A stretch of DNA of 34,745 nucleotides from Eggerthellaceae bacterium (GCA_017432445.1 JAFRJC010000029.1:1-34745); one strand, 5' to 3'. Shown: positions 1-9,125, counted from the first letter of the stretch. Made by a program: numbers and translations. Notes: a model not told the origin generated them from the sequence alone.

Positions 1-786
1 ATGCGCGCCCATGCTGACGACACGCAAGGACTCATCCGTTCGCGTTCCGAAGCCCTCACGGATCTCATGCGCGCTCATACGAACGACACGCAAGACCAAG
101 TGAGGCGGACTCGTAGAGTATGCATGGAACTCGTTTGGGCAGATGTTTTCAATCAGGCGATAGAAGGCTGCCCCTGGCTCGAGGGGGTGGGCTTTAACCC
201 CGGAAGATGGGCTGTGGGTTATCCGTTCCTCTACGTGCTGTTCAGGTTGCTGTCAAACGGGAGCTCCCATACCTTCCTCGATCTGGGCTTGGGTCAAACT
301 TCCACGATGCTTTCCCGCTACGCGGGCTCGCATCAAGGCGTAACCCATACCATCGTCGAGCACGATCAAGAGTGGATTTCCTACTACAAGCGGGATAACG
401 ATCTGCCACCGTGTTCGACGATACATGTATTGCCCCTGGAAATGATTGAAGTCGAAACCTGCGAACAGCCCGTCAGACGGTACGCGAACTTCGAGAGCGT
501 TCTTGAAAACGGTCCTTTTGATCTGGTGACGGTTGATGCGCCATTCGGGTACGACATGAAGGAGCTCGCGCGGATAGATGTGCTTGATCTCGTCCCCGAT
601 TCCTTGGCGCCCTCTTTCGTGATACTCGTCGATGACTTTGATCGCAAAGGCGAGAAGAACATGGTCGATCGCCTTGCCGAGAAGCTCTCATCCGAAGGCA
701 TCGAACATGTTGTCGGAGTTTACGAGGGCGAGAAGCAACTGTGCATCATCGCATCGAAAGACAACGAGTTTGCTCTTTCGCTGTGA
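1..786 (+). CDS. SAM-dependent methyltransferase-like protein, possibly 5'-truncated by window edge
   Basis: The 261-residue reading frame opens on the first base of the window, so the true start may lie upstream. A Rossmann-like core begins near residue 91 with FLDLGLGQTSTML, a variant of methyltransferase motif I, followed by an acidic residue at the end of strand 2 (IVEHDQEW) and a motif IV-like segment (PFDLVTVDAP). A late strand reads FVILVDDFDR. This order fits a class I methyltransferase fold; the substrate is unknown. Residues 1-40 contain two copies of a 22-residue unit beginning MRAHxxDTQ, probably the end of a longer helical or coiled-coil region. It lies 49 bp upstream of the YfhO gene on the same strand and probably belongs to the same surface-glycan operon, where methyltransferases often modify or cap glycans. 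The fold is a fair call; the function is inferred from context. Confidence 0.6.
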   Translation: MRAHADDTQGLIRSRSEALTDLMRAHTNDTQDQVRRTRRVCMELVWADVFNQAIEGCPWLEGVGFNPGRWAVGYPFLYVLFRLLSNGSSHTFLDLGLGQTSTMLSRYAGSHQGVTHTIVEHDQEWISYYKRDNDLPPCSTIHVLPLEMIEVETCEQPVRRYANFESVLENGPFDLVTVDAPFGYDMKELARIDVLDLVPDSLAPSFVILVDDFDRKGEKNMVDRLAEKLSSEGIEHVVGVYEGEKQLCIIASKDNEFALSL

Positions 787-835
787 TGCTCCTTCGACCG
801 TGGAAATGGCTTGAGCTAAAGGATTCGAAAAGACG

Positions 836-3469
836 ATGGTTCAAAAGAGGCGAATAACACCTTCTGGGATATGCGGTTACGTGTTGTCGTTTATTATCCC
901 CGTCGCGATAGTGCTCTCGTCCTTCTATCTGATAAAAGCCTACCCGTTCGGTGATAACACGGTTCTAACGTGGGATTTGAAAATCACCTATACGTATTTC
1001 TTCGAGTGGTTCAAGCGGGTGCTCGAAGATGGAGGCAGCATCTTCTATTCGTTCTCGAAATCGCTTGGCGGGAGCATGTTCGCAGGTTTTTCGACGATCT
1101 GCGCAAGCCCGGTCAATCTGCTCGTCGCCTTGTTTACGGGTTATAACCCCGTGCCGTTCGTAACTTGCATGATAGTTACCAAGTTCGGACTCGCGGGTTT
1201 GGCGTCATATCATTTCTTGAGCAGGCGATTCGATTTGTCGGTTATCGTTCGTCTGGCTCTGTCGTCTTCTTATGCGCTCATGCTCTACATGGTGGCCCAA
1301 TCAGAAAACCCCATGTGGATGGATGCGGTCATCATGCTGCCGCTCGTCATGCTCGGAATATACCGCGTCGTCTCAGAGGGCAAGACGCTCCTGTTCTTCC
1401 TGGCGCTGCTGTTTTCGGTGGTGACCAATTGGTATACGGGCTATATGATCACGCTTTTCTCGATGCTTTACTACCTTTTCGAGTCTTCGATCAGCCCTCA
1501 ATCCCTCGAGTCTCGAAGGCCAAGGCTCTTTATCAACTTCAGGCGCTTTGCCCCGGCGTTTGCGTTGGCAGTTCTGGGCTCTATTGTCATACTCCTTCCC
1601 ACGGCGCTTGGACTGCTGAATGGGAAGGGCGGGGCGCAATCGGGTTTGTTCAGCCCGGACTTGCGATTCTATTTGCCTGAATTCATAAGGTCGTTGTACT
1701 TCGGCGTATATGAAAAAGAGCAGCTTCCGCAACTGTATTGCGGAATGCTCACCCTCGTCGCCGCTGTGGCCCTCTTTATCAACCCGAAGATCGACCAGAG
1801 GATCAGACATGCTGGATTCATCTTCCTTGCAGTAATGGTCATCAGCACATGGTTTGCGCCTTTCGATCGAATCTGGTGCGGCTTCCGCGATGGCACCTCG
1901 TTCTACTGCCGGTTCTGTTTCCTGAACTCCGCACTATGCATGATGCTATCGGGGATTGCCCTCGAGGGCTTTGACGAGGGCAAACGCAAGGCCTTGTTGT
2001 ATTCGTGCCTCATCGTCGTCTGCATCTCCCTGTGCATTGCCATTTCCGGGCATTTCGAAACGCGCCTCATTTTCGTAGGTGCAACAGCATTTCCAATTGC
2101 ATACACGTTGATTCTCCTTCTCGGCAATCGAATGCAATCAGATGGGCTTAGGTACGCGCTGTTTACAGTGATGCTCGTATTGGTGTCCGTTGAGCTTATC
2201 GGCAGCACTGCGCATTTCTACAAGTTTGCATCAGAGGATGCAAACGCGTTCTCGCGATATGAAAGCTATTATGCTGAGGGCGAGAGCATGATGGATGAGA
2301 TAGACGAAGGCGACGCCACCGATGTCAACGCCTATCGCTTGTCGAAAACCTACAACTTCCTTTCTCCGGTGCGCACGATAACCAGCAACGAGAGCATGGT
2401 TTATGGGTATTCGCAGGTCAGCCTGTATGATTCAACGTATGACGACAGGGTGCAAGCCTTCCTTTCCTCTGTTGGCTATTGCGATGATGACAGCTGCATA
2501 ATTACGTATTCTGATTCCATCTTGCCGATGGATTCCGTCCTTGGAATCCGATATGTCGCTTCGGGTGCTCGTCCGCTCGGTTTCGATGAGACAACGGTAG
2601 AATCCACGCAGGATGGGAACCATGTTTTCGAAAACCCGCTGGCGTTGCCAATCGGGTTCGTTGCGGATTCGAGTTGCCTTGGCGACCAATTGGATATGAC
2701 TACCGACAATGGCGCCCATGGAACCGCCCATGATCCCTTCGTCAATCAGAACCACGTGTTGAACAGCTTGTTGGGCAAGGAAGCAAACATGTGGGAGCGG
2801 GTTGAGGTTAAGCAAACCAACAGGGACGGTAATTCCATAACCTGGACCGCCGCGACTCCGAAGGGCTCGAAGGCCTACGGGTACATTGCGACCAACGACC
2901 GGCATTTGGTGAACTTATCTGTCAACGGGGAGTTCTATCGTCCCTATATGGATAAATGGTCTCATGGAGTGTTTCCGATATCGGGAGGCGATTCGGCTAA
3001 GGCAGAGATATCTATCGAACTGCCTAAAGAATCGGGGAGCTTTAATTCCGATACCGATTTCGAGCTTTACGTGTACTCGATTTCAGAAGAAAGCCTGAGC
3101 CAACTGCATTCCCAGCTCAACTCCCAGGCATTTGTCATAGATCGCTTTGACGATGGCTATGTCACCGGTTCGGTTTCAGCGGATTCGCCAGGGGTGTTGT
3201 TCACCACGATACCTTACGACAAGGGCTGGTCCATTGAGGTCAACGGCACGAAAGTCGATCCCAAGCTCGCATTCGGCAGCTTTATAGCCCTGGATGTTGA
3301 TTCGGGTGATAATAGAGTTGTCATGTCATATACGCCGCCCGGCCTGTTGATTGGCGCGGTTGTTTCGCTCGTTGCGCTCATTGCGTATATCATTTGGAGT
3401 GCAATAACGCGAAAGACAAGCGTGAATGGCAAGAGGCGCACTCGTGGCGCCCACACGGATAGCAATTAA
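836..3469 (+). CDS. YfhO-family polytopic membrane protein (GT-C-like glycosyltransferase)
   Basis: An 877-residue membrane protein, the usual size for the YfhO family. About a dozen hydrophobic segments fill residues 15-460. A large soluble, probably extracellular, region follows (about 460-840), then a final membrane helix (about 847-868) and a short basic tail. The loop with NPMWMDAVIMLPLV matches the W-x-D-A/LLP signature of this family. In Bacillus and Listeria, YfhO-type proteins act with a CsbB/GtrB-like transferase and a flippase to add sugars from undecaprenyl phosphate to lipoteichoic acid or related polymers outside the cell. Here a GtrB-like enzyme (9156-10109) and two small flippase-like proteins lie downstream, which supports the same role with an unknown acceptor. 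The ATG at 836 has an AAAGGA-like site about 12 bases upstream. Confidence 0.8.
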   Translation: MVQKRRITPSGICGYVLSFIIPVAIVLSSFYLIKAYPFGDNTVLTWDLKITYTYFFEWFKRVLEDGGSIFYSFSKSLGGSMFAGFSTICASPVNLLVALFTGYNPVPFVTCMIVTKFGLAGLASYHFLSRRFDLSVIVRLALSSSYALMLYMVAQSENPMWMDAVIMLPLVMLGIYRVVSEGKTLLFFLALLFSVVTNWYTGYMITLFSMLYYLFESSISPQSLESRRPRLFINFRRFAPAFALAVLGSIVILLPTALGLLNGKGGAQSGLFSPDLRFYLPEFIRSLYFGVYEKEQLPQLYCGMLTLVAAVALFINPKIDQRIRHAGFIFLAVMVISTWFAPFDRIWCGFRDGTSFYCRFCFLNSALCMMLSGIALEGFDEGKRKALLYSCLIVVCISLCIAISGHFETRLIFVGATAFPIAYTLILLLGNRMQSDGLRYALFTVMLVLVSVELIGSTAHFYKFASEDANAFSRYESYYAEGESMMDEIDEGDATDVNAYRLSKTYNFLSPVRTITSNESMVYGYSQVSLYDSTYDDRVQAFLSSVGYCDDDSCIITYSDSILPMDSVLGIRYVASGARPLGFDETTVESTQDGNHVFENPLALPIGFVADSSCLGDQLDMTTDNGAHGTAHDPFVNQNHVLNSLLGKEANMWERVEVKQTNRDGNSITWTAATPKGSKAYGYIATNDRHLVNLSVNGEFYRPYMDKWSHGVFPISGGDSAKAEISIELPKESGSFNSDTDFELYVYSISEESLSQLHSQLNSQAFVIDRFDDGYVTGSVSADSPGVLFTTIPYDKGWSIEVNGTKVDPKLAFGSFIALDVDSGDNRVVMSYTPPGLLIGAVVSLVALIAYIIWSAITRKTSVNGKRRTRGAHTDSN

Positions 3470-3497
3470 GTACTGGGAGCAAACAGGAGATTTAATC

Positions 3498-4463
3498 ATG
3501 GAGCGTACAATTGAGGGTAAAAACATCCTGCTGGTAGGCGGTGCGGGCTTTATCGGGAGCCATCTCGCGGATCGTCTGATCCAGGATGGCGCGGCTCGAA
3601 TCGTCATCGTAGATAATCTGTTTACGGGCAAAGAAGAGAACATCGCCAAGGCAATTGACAAAGGCGCCATCTTCATTGTCCAGGACGCAGAGGACTACGA
3701 AAGCCTCAAGAAGATTATCGAAGACAATCAGATCGACATCGTCTTCAATCTGGCTACGAAGGCATTGAAGCACTCATTCGTCGATCCACGAGATGCATTC
3801 GACACAAATGTCAAGGTAATCGGGAACCTACTCGAGTTACTGCGGCTTAATGCTTTCAGCTCCCTGTGCCATTTCTCCTCTTCGGAAGTTTACGGTACTG
3901 CGGTCTATGAGCCGATGGACGAGAAGCATCCCCTCAATCCTACGACGACGTATGCCGGCGGCAAGGCTGCGGCCGATATCATGCTGAAAACCTACGTGAG
4001 CATGTTCGACGTGGATGCCTTCATCGTTCGCCCGTTTAACAACTACGGACCGCGGCAAAACTGGATCGGGCCGCTTTCGGGCATTATTCCCATAACCGCG
4101 AAGAGGATCATCGATGGCGAGTGTCCCGTATTGGAGGGCACCGGACAGCAGAGCCGTGATTTCATCTACGTCGAAGACACCGTTGACGCCGTTGTCAAGC
4201 TCTTTCCTGTGATGTGCGGCGGCCAGGACGTCAATATTTCCGCGCATGGCAACATCACCATTCGAGATCTACTGGAAAAGATCTGTGATTACATGGGGTA
4301 CGACGGAGAGATTACGCGCCTGCCCGAAAGGGGCGCAGACGTCGCCTGCCATGACGCATCGAACGACCTCGTCAAGAGCCTTATCGACTTTGATCCTCGA
4401 AACATAGACGAAGGCCTTCCGATTACCTTGGATTGGTATAAAGAACGCCTCATGGATAGATAG
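3498..4463 (+). CDS. NAD-dependent epimerase/dehydratase (extended SDR, nucleotide-sugar)
   Basis: A 321-residue extended short-chain dehydrogenase/reductase. The N-terminus has the dinucleotide-binding loop GGAGFIGSHL (residues 14-23). The catalytic YxxxK is Y152-A-G-G-K156, and the upstream serine cluster SSSE is at 127-130. RPFNNYGPRQ and SRDFIYVEDT are hallmarks of nucleotide-sugar 4-epimerases, 4,6-dehydratases and decarboxylases. The exact reaction cannot be read from sequence. With the adjacent DegT aminotransferase it may make a keto-sugar that is then aminated. The ATG at 3498 is chosen over a possible upstream start at 3426 because CAGGAGA lies at 3484-3490 and the upstream start would overlap YfhO by 44 bases. 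The stop codon overlaps the Shine-Dalgarno sequence of the next gene. Confidence 0.85.
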   Translation: MERTIEGKNILLVGGAGFIGSHLADRLIQDGAARIVIVDNLFTGKEENIAKAIDKGAIFIVQDAEDYESLKKIIEDNQIDIVFNLATKALKHSFVDPRDAFDTNVKVIGNLLELLRLNAFSSLCHFSSSEVYGTAVYEPMDEKHPLNPTTTYAGGKAAADIMLKTYVSMFDVDAFIVRPFNNYGPRQNWIGPLSGIIPITAKRIIDGECPVLEGTGQQSRDFIYVEDTVDAVVKLFPVMCGGQDVNISAHGNITIRDLLEKICDYMGYDGEITRLPERGADVACHDASNDLVKSLIDFDPRNIDEGLPITLDWYKERLMDR

Positions 4464-4472
4464 GAGATACGC

Positions 4473-5549
4473 GTGATTCGCTTGATCAAGCCCTACCTTC
4501 AACAAGCCGACATCGAGGCGGAGCTTGAAGGCATTTTCGACTCGGGTATTTTTACCAAAGGCCAGTATTCGAAGGCTTTCCCAGAAAAGATAGCCCAATA
4601 CACCGGAGCTAAGCATGCCTTCCTAACCACTTCTGCAACGACGGCCCTCTGGATGTGCCTCAAGGCGCTTGGCGTTGGAGAGGGCGACGAGGTGCTCGTT
4701 TCAGACTTCTCTTTTCCGGCGACGGTAAATGTCGTCGAAGACCTTGGGGCGACTCCTGTTTTCGTCGATGTTTCACTCGAAACGTACAACATGCTCCCCG
4801 ATGTACTAGAAGAGAAGATATCGCCCGCAACGAAAGCCTGCATGTTTGTCGATGCGTTAGGCAATCCTTCGGGAATCGACAAAGTCGTGGAAATCTGCCA
4901 TGCGAAGGGTGTTCCGGTGATCGAGGATGCCGCTTGCGCAATTGGCAGTTCCGTTGGGGATGTCAGGGTCGGAGCAATCGCAGATCTGACATGCTTCTCG
5001 TTCCATCCCCGCAAGCTCATCACGTGCGGGGAAGGGGGCGCGATTACAACGAACAGGGACGATTTCGTAGAGTTCTTCACGAACAAGCTTAATCATGGCG
5101 CCTCTCCCGTAACGGGCGAATACGTCACGTACGGGTATAACTTCCGAATGGCGGAAATTCCCTGCCTTATGGGTATAAGCCAGCTTGAAAAGCTGGATGC
5201 CGTGATCGAGGAGCGACGCTATCAACAACAGCAGTACGAATCGCTCTTGGCACCGCTGGGCTTCATCGCCCAGAAGGCAGACGAGAACGTCTACCATAAT
5301 ATGCAAAGCATCGTTTTCACGGTTCCCGAAGGCGTAGAGAGGAACGATCTAGCAAGGTTTTTGCGCGAGGATGGAATCGAGACGACGATCGGCACCTATT
5401 CCCAGAGCGCTTGCCAATACTACAGATCTAAATATAACGACGTTCAGCCCAATGGCTATTTCCTGCAAGAGCACACGATAACGATGCCCTGCTATGGGGG
5501 TTTGGACGTCAAGCTGGTTTGCGAATCTTGCGCACGGTATATGGATTAG
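4473..5549 (+). CDS. DegT/DnrJ/EryC1/StrS-family PLP-dependent sugar aminotransferase
   Basis: A 358-residue fold-type I aminotransferase of the DegT family, which transfers an amino group, usually from glutamate, to a nucleotide-linked keto-sugar. The PLP lysine is K181 in SFHPRKLITCGEGGA, and the cofactor aspartate is in PVIEDAACAIGS (about 148-159). The TTSATTAL segment (about 52-59) fits the phosphate-binding loop. The start is GTG at 4473, with TAGGAGA at 4461-4467 overlapping the SDR stop codon, so the two genes are probably translationally linked. It differs from the second DegT protein at 5629 and most likely acts on the SDR product. The substrate and the carbon aminated are unknown. 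Confidence 0.87.
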   Translation: MIRLIKPYLQQADIEAELEGIFDSGIFTKGQYSKAFPEKIAQYTGAKHAFLTTSATTALWMCLKALGVGEGDEVLVSDFSFPATVNVVEDLGATPVFVDVSLETYNMLPDVLEEKISPATKACMFVDALGNPSGIDKVVEICHAKGVPVIEDAACAIGSSVGDVRVGAIADLTCFSFHPRKLITCGEGGAITTNRDDFVEFFTNKLNHGASPVTGEYVTYGYNFRMAEIPCLMGISQLEKLDAVIEERRYQQQQYESLLAPLGFIAQKADENVYHNMQSIVFTVPEGVERNDLARFLREDGIETTIGTYSQSACQYYRSKYNDVQPNGYFLQEHTITMPCYGGLDVKLVCESCARYMD

Positions 5550-5628
5550 TATCTGATAGCATGTGCGTAATATCGTTGCCGGAAAAGTTCCGTCGCACAA
5601 TTGTTAGTTAGAGCTGTTAGGAGCGGAT

Positions 5629-6753
5629 ATGCAGTTCATAGACCTGAAGACACAATACGAATTGATCGAGGCGGATGTTGTCAGCAGAGTGACCAAAGTG
5701 CTTGCGTCTCAGAGATACATCATGGGGCCAGAGGTTGCCGAGGCCGAGGAGAAGCTCGCAGAATTCGCGGGGACGAAGTACTGCGTCTCTTGCGGGAGCG
5801 GAACCGACGCGCTCGTTATTTCGCTGATGGCGCTGGGCCTGAAGAAGAGCGATGCCGTATTCGTTCCGGCATTCACGTTTTTCGCGTCTGGCGAAAGCGT
5901 TACTCTGGCAGGCGGTACGCCGGTATTCGTCGATTCGGATTCAGATACCTACAATATGTCAGTCGATGATCTGAAACGGGCTATCAAGTACGTTCAGGAG
6001 GAAACCGACCTAACGCCGAAAGGCATCATTCCGGTAGACCTTTTCGGCCAGCCAGCTGATTACGACGAGATCAACGAGATCGCAACGCAGCACGGCATGT
6101 TCGTCTTGGAGGACGCAGCACAGGGTTTCGGCTCGACGTATCACGGGAAGCGCGCCGGGTCGCTGAGCCTCGTCGGCGCCACCTCGTTCTTCCCCGCGAA
6201 GCCTCTTGGATGCTACGGAGATGGCGGGGCGATTTTCACCGACGACGCCGATCTGTGCGAGGTCATGAAATCAGTGCGCGTTCACGGCCAAGGTGGCTCG
6301 AAATACGACAATGTGAGGATTGGCATTAACGGTCGCTTCGACACCATTCAGGCTGCGATTATTCTTTCGAAGCTGACGATATTCGAAAACGAGATCGATG
6401 CCCGCCAAAAGGTTGCTGCTGCATACAACGAAAGGCTGAGCGATGTGATCAAGACCCCGGTCGTGAAAGACGATAGGGTTTCGGTTTGGGCGCAGTACAC
6501 TCTTGAAGCCAAGTCCGAAGCAGAAAAGGTGGATATTCAGAAGGCCCTCACCGACGCGGGGATTCCGAGCGCAAACTACTATCCCATTCCCATGCACCTT
6601 TCCACTGCGTACGCCCCTCTTGGGTACAAGAAGGGCGATCTGCCCGTGTGCGAGAGGCAGGCGACTCGGGTGTTCAGCCTTCCGATGCATCCGTATCTCA
6701 AGGAAGAAGAGATTGCAACGATTTGCGACATCGTAAGGAGCAGTGTGAAATGA
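5629..6753 (+). CDS. DegT-family aminotransferase, WbpE/WlbC-like (UDP-3-keto-hexosaminuronate 3-aminotransferase)
   Basis: A 374-residue PLP-dependent sugar aminotransferase. The PLP lysine is K191 in SFFPAKPLGCYGDGGA; the aspartate is in FVLEDAAQGFGS (about 158-169); CGSGTDAL (55-62) forms the phosphate-binding loop. The opening MQFIDLKTQY and the overall pattern are typical of the WbpE/WlbC group, which aminates UDP-2-acetamido-3-keto-glucuronate using glutamate. The next two genes encode the partner dehydrogenase and N-acetyltransferase of that pathway, which strengthens the call. A clear TAGGAG (5617-5622) precedes the ATG. The stop codon overlaps the next start (ATGA). No symbol is assigned because family members outside Pseudomonas and Bordetella vary in substrate. 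Confidence 0.85.
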   Translation: MQFIDLKTQYELIEADVVSRVTKVLASQRYIMGPEVAEAEEKLAEFAGTKYCVSCGSGTDALVISLMALGLKKSDAVFVPAFTFFASGESVTLAGGTPVFVDSDSDTYNMSVDDLKRAIKYVQEETDLTPKGIIPVDLFGQPADYDEINEIATQHGMFVLEDAAQGFGSTYHGKRAGSLSLVGATSFFPAKPLGCYGDGGAIFTDDADLCEVMKSVRVHGQGGSKYDNVRIGINGRFDTIQAAIILSKLTIFENEIDARQKVAAAYNERLSDVIKTPVVKDDRVSVWAQYTLEAKSEAEKVDIQKALTDAGIPSANYYPIPMHLSTAYAPLGYKKGDLPVCERQATRVFSLPMHPYLKEEEIATICDIVRSSVK

Positions 6754-7730
6754 GCGAGCCTAACAACAGCCAAACGCTAAAGGTTGGCGTAATCGGATGC
6801 GGGATCATGGGGAGGAACCACCTCCGCGTTCTCTCTACCATGCACGAATACGACCTGGTAGGTTGCTACGATTCTATCAAGGAGTCTGCAGATGCCCAGG
6901 CCAGTTTGTACGGCATCCGCTCTTTCGAAAGCATCGACGAGCTTTTGAGCTCCGTTGACGTTGCGCATGTCGTCACGCCGTCGTTCACCCACCGGGATGT
7001 TGCGATCGAGGCTGCCAACAAGGGATGTCACGTTCTCGTCGAGAAGCCGATTGCCTTGACGGTCGAAGATGCCCAGGCAATCATCGATGCTTGCGAAGCT
7101 AATCACGTTCGCCTTTGCGTCGGCCACGTCGAGCGGTTCAACCCGGCCATCATCGCGACGAGCCAGGTGCTGCGCAGCGAGCAGCCGTTGGCGTTTGACT
7201 TTCACAGGATGAGCCCGTTCTACGGGCGCGTGTCTGATGCGAGCGTTGTGCAAGACCTGATGATCCATGACATCGATGTTCTCAACTCGATTGCGGATTC
7301 CGAGGTCAAAAAAGTCTGCGCTCAGGGCATCAAGCTCCACACAGACAAACTGGATTACTGCCAGGCTCTCGTTTTGTTCGAGAATGGAATGTGCGCAAGC
7401 CTCACGGCCAGTCGAGTGACGGAGGCCAAGATCCGCACGGCGGAGATCGATTGCCTCCATGCGCATATCCTGCTCGACTACATCGATCGAAAAGTCGAAG
7501 TGTCGCGCAAGACGAGCTTCCAGCTCGATGCCGGTCATGATATCCAGTACAAACAAGAGAACATCATCGAGCGAGTGATCGTTCCGAACACCGAGCCGCT
7601 ACGCGCCGAGTTCGCCCATTTTGCACATTGCATCACCACCGGAGAACCTGTTCTCACAAGTGGCGAGATGGGCATGAAAGCCTTGAAGCTTTGCGAGCTC
7701 ATCGAGCAAGCAGCAGATAATCAGGAGTAG
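6750..7730 (+). CDS. Gfo/Idh/MocA-family oxidoreductase, WbpB/WlbA-like UDP-sugar 3-dehydrogenase
   Basis: A 326-residue two-domain oxidoreductase. The Rossmann motif is VGVIGCGIMGRNH (12-24), and the family signature EKP is at 98-100 (HVLVEKPIAL). VGHVERFNPA and the DLMIHDIDV helix fit the WbpB/WlbA subgroup, which oxidises C3 of UDP-GlcNAcA with NAD+ to give the ketone used by the WbpE-type aminotransferase. The ATG at 6750 overlaps the preceding TGA, with AAGGAG at 6734-6739. An in-frame start at 6648 would overlap the upstream gene by more than 100 bases and is rejected. No UDP-GlcNAc 6-dehydrogenase (WbpA) lies in the window, so the precursor must come from elsewhere. Confidence 0.85.
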   Translation: MSEPNNSQTLKVGVIGCGIMGRNHLRVLSTMHEYDLVGCYDSIKESADAQASLYGIRSFESIDELLSSVDVAHVVTPSFTHRDVAIEAANKGCHVLVEKPIALTVEDAQAIIDACEANHVRLCVGHVERFNPAIIATSQVLRSEQPLAFDFHRMSPFYGRVSDASVVQDLMIHDIDVLNSIADSEVKKVCAQGIKLHTDKLDYCQALVLFENGMCASLTASRVTEAKIRTAEIDCLHAHILLDYIDRKVEVSRKTSFQLDAGHDIQYKQENIIERVIVPNTEPLRAEFAHFAHCITTGEPVLTSGEMGMKALKLCELIEQAADNQE

Positions 7731-7733
7731 GCC

Positions 7734-8300
7734 ATGTCGTTCTTTTCTCATGAAACAGCGTGCGTCGATGAAGGCGCCATTGTTGGCGATGGAACGAAGA
7801 TCTGGCATTTTTCCCATATACAGTCTGGTGCCGTTATCGGGAAAGATTGCGTATTGGGCCAGAACGTCAACGTGGCCGGAGGAGCGATTGTCGGTGATCG
7901 GTGCAAGATCCAGAACAACGTTTCGGTATACGAAGGCGTCGAGCTAAGCGATGACGTATTCTGCGGTCCATCGTGTGTCTTCACGAACGACCATCAGCCG
8001 CGCGCGCATAGTTCTATGGGATGGGATGTTTCTCCAACCAAGGTGTTGCACGGGGCTTCAATCGGCGCCAATGCAACGATTGTCTGCGGGAATACGCTTG
8101 GCGAATACTGCATGATCGGATCGGGCGGCGTGGTCACGCATGATGTCCCTCCGTATGCGCTCATGGTCGGTGTTCCTGCAAGGCAAATCGGATGGGTCTG
8201 CGAATGCGGGGCGAAGCTCGACGATGCTTTATCATGTCCCATGTGCGGCAAGGCGTATACAGTTGTCGAAGGTGAACTGAAACCGAACGATGGGCAATAA
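7734..8300 (+). CDS. Left-handed beta-helix N-acetyltransferase, WbpD/WlbB-like, with C-terminal zinc ribbon
   Basis: A 188-residue hexapeptide-repeat acyltransferase. Repeats such as GAIVGDGTKIWHFSHI, GQNVNVAGG and KIQNNVSVYEGVEL are diagnostic of the WbpD/WlbB group, which acetylates the 3-amino group of UDP-2-acetamido-3-amino-glucuronate. VFTNDHQPR carries the conserved catalytic-region residues. A C-terminal zinc-ribbon-like tail (CxCG...CxxCG, about 161-178) is also seen in members of this family. The gene begins three bases after the Gfo/Idh stop, with its Shine-Dalgarno sequence inside that gene (CAGGAG). The three enzymes together support synthesis of a UDP-2,3-diacetamido-2,3-dideoxy-uronic acid type of sugar. 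Confidence 0.85.
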   Translation: MSFFSHETACVDEGAIVGDGTKIWHFSHIQSGAVIGKDCVLGQNVNVAGGAIVGDRCKIQNNVSVYEGVELSDDVFCGPSCVFTNDHQPRAHSSMGWDVSPTKVLHGASIGANATIVCGNTLGEYCMIGSGGVVTHDVPPYALMVGVPARQIGWVCECGAKLDDALSCPMCGKAYTVVEGELKPNDGQ

Positions 8301-8384
8301 AGCAATGAATTGCCTGCTTGCGTTTCCCGGTGATACTGTAAGCAGGAGTTTGGATTCGATGCGCTCCGAAAGATCGGATGTATT

Positions 8385-8753
8385 GTGGGCAATCGCACAG
8401 TAACGTTAGTCGGGCTTCATCTGCTGCTGCTCGCGTATTCGCTGAGCGCAGTTTGCAGCAAGTTAGCATCAGGGTTTTCGCCACTGAGCTTGCAATTTGT
8501 CCTTTGTTATTGCGGGGTGCTCGCCTTGCTGGGCTTGTACGCCCTTGGATGGCAACAGGTTCTGAAAAAACTGCCGCTAACCACTGCCTATGCAAATAAG
8601 GCAGTGACTATCATCTGGGGCATCATCTGGGGTTTACTCCTCTTTGGAGAGCATATTTCCATTGGTAAAGTCATAGGAGCCGCTTTCATAATCGCGGGCA
8701 TCGTCGTCTTTTCTCTGGCGGATGATGCCGGCAATGCGGCGGAGAGTTCTTAA
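8385..8753 (+). CDS. Small EamA/SMR-type membrane protein 1 (putative lipid-linked sugar flippase subunit)
   Basis: A 122-residue protein with four predicted membrane helices, starting at a GTG with only a weak ribosome-binding site. The segment PLTTAYANKAVTIIWGIIWGLLLFGEHIS resembles one half of a drug/metabolite transporter: a small residue-rich helix, then the GE dipeptide of EamA/SMR proteins. It is immediately followed by a second small protein of the same type, an arrangement like ArnE/ArnF, which flip undecaprenyl-phosphate-aminoarabinose as a heterodimer. With a GtrB-like transferase next door, a role in flipping a lipid-linked sugar is likely. A general small multidrug transporter is the main alternative. 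Confidence 0.7.
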   Translation: MGNRTVTLVGLHLLLLAYSLSAVCSKLASGFSPLSLQFVLCYCGVLALLGLYALGWQQVLKKLPLTTAYANKAVTIIWGIIWGLLLFGEHISIGKVIGAAFIIAGIVVFSLADDAGNAAESS

Positions 8754-8771
8754 TGCGCTGAAAACTGCTTT

Positions 8772-9125
8772 ATGGATAGCCTGTTTCTAACATATGCGGG
8801 GCTCATGCTGTTCGGAACCTGTGTCAGTTCCGTTTCTCAGGTCATGCTTAAGAAAGCAGCCCAGAAGACATATAGCTCCAAGATTCAGGAGTATGCAAAT
8901 CCGCTTGTCATAACGGCTTACATCTTGTTCTTTGCGACAACTTTGCTCTGCATAATCGCTTATCGGCATGTCCCTCTTTCACTCGGCCCTGTTCTCGAGT
9001 CGACGAGCTATCTATTCGTCACCATATTCGGTGCGCTAATATTCAAGGAGTCGGTAACAAAGAAGAAACTCATAGCACTCGTCCTCATCATCATAGGCAT
9101 TGTGATCTCCTCAGTTTGGGCATGA
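8772..9125 (+). CDS. Small EamA/SMR-type membrane protein 2 (putative flippase partner)
   Basis: A 117-residue protein with four predicted membrane helices. SSVSQVMLKKAAQKT near the N-terminus is typical of SMR/ArnE-like proteins (Q-x-x-LKKA), and the third helix is followed by ALIFKESVTKKKLIALVLIIIGIV, which matches the EamA C-terminal pattern. It begins 18 bases after its neighbour and probably pairs with it. Context (polyprenyl-phosphate glycosyltransferase downstream, YfhO upstream) suggests it helps carry an undecaprenyl-phosphate sugar across the membrane. The substrate cannot be read from sequence. Confidence 0.72.
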   Translation: MDSLFLTYAGLMLFGTCVSSVSQVMLKKAAQKTYSSKIQEYANPLVITAYILFFATTLLCIIAYRHVPLSLGPVLESTSYLFVTIFGALIFKESVTKKKLIALVLIIIGIVISSVWA

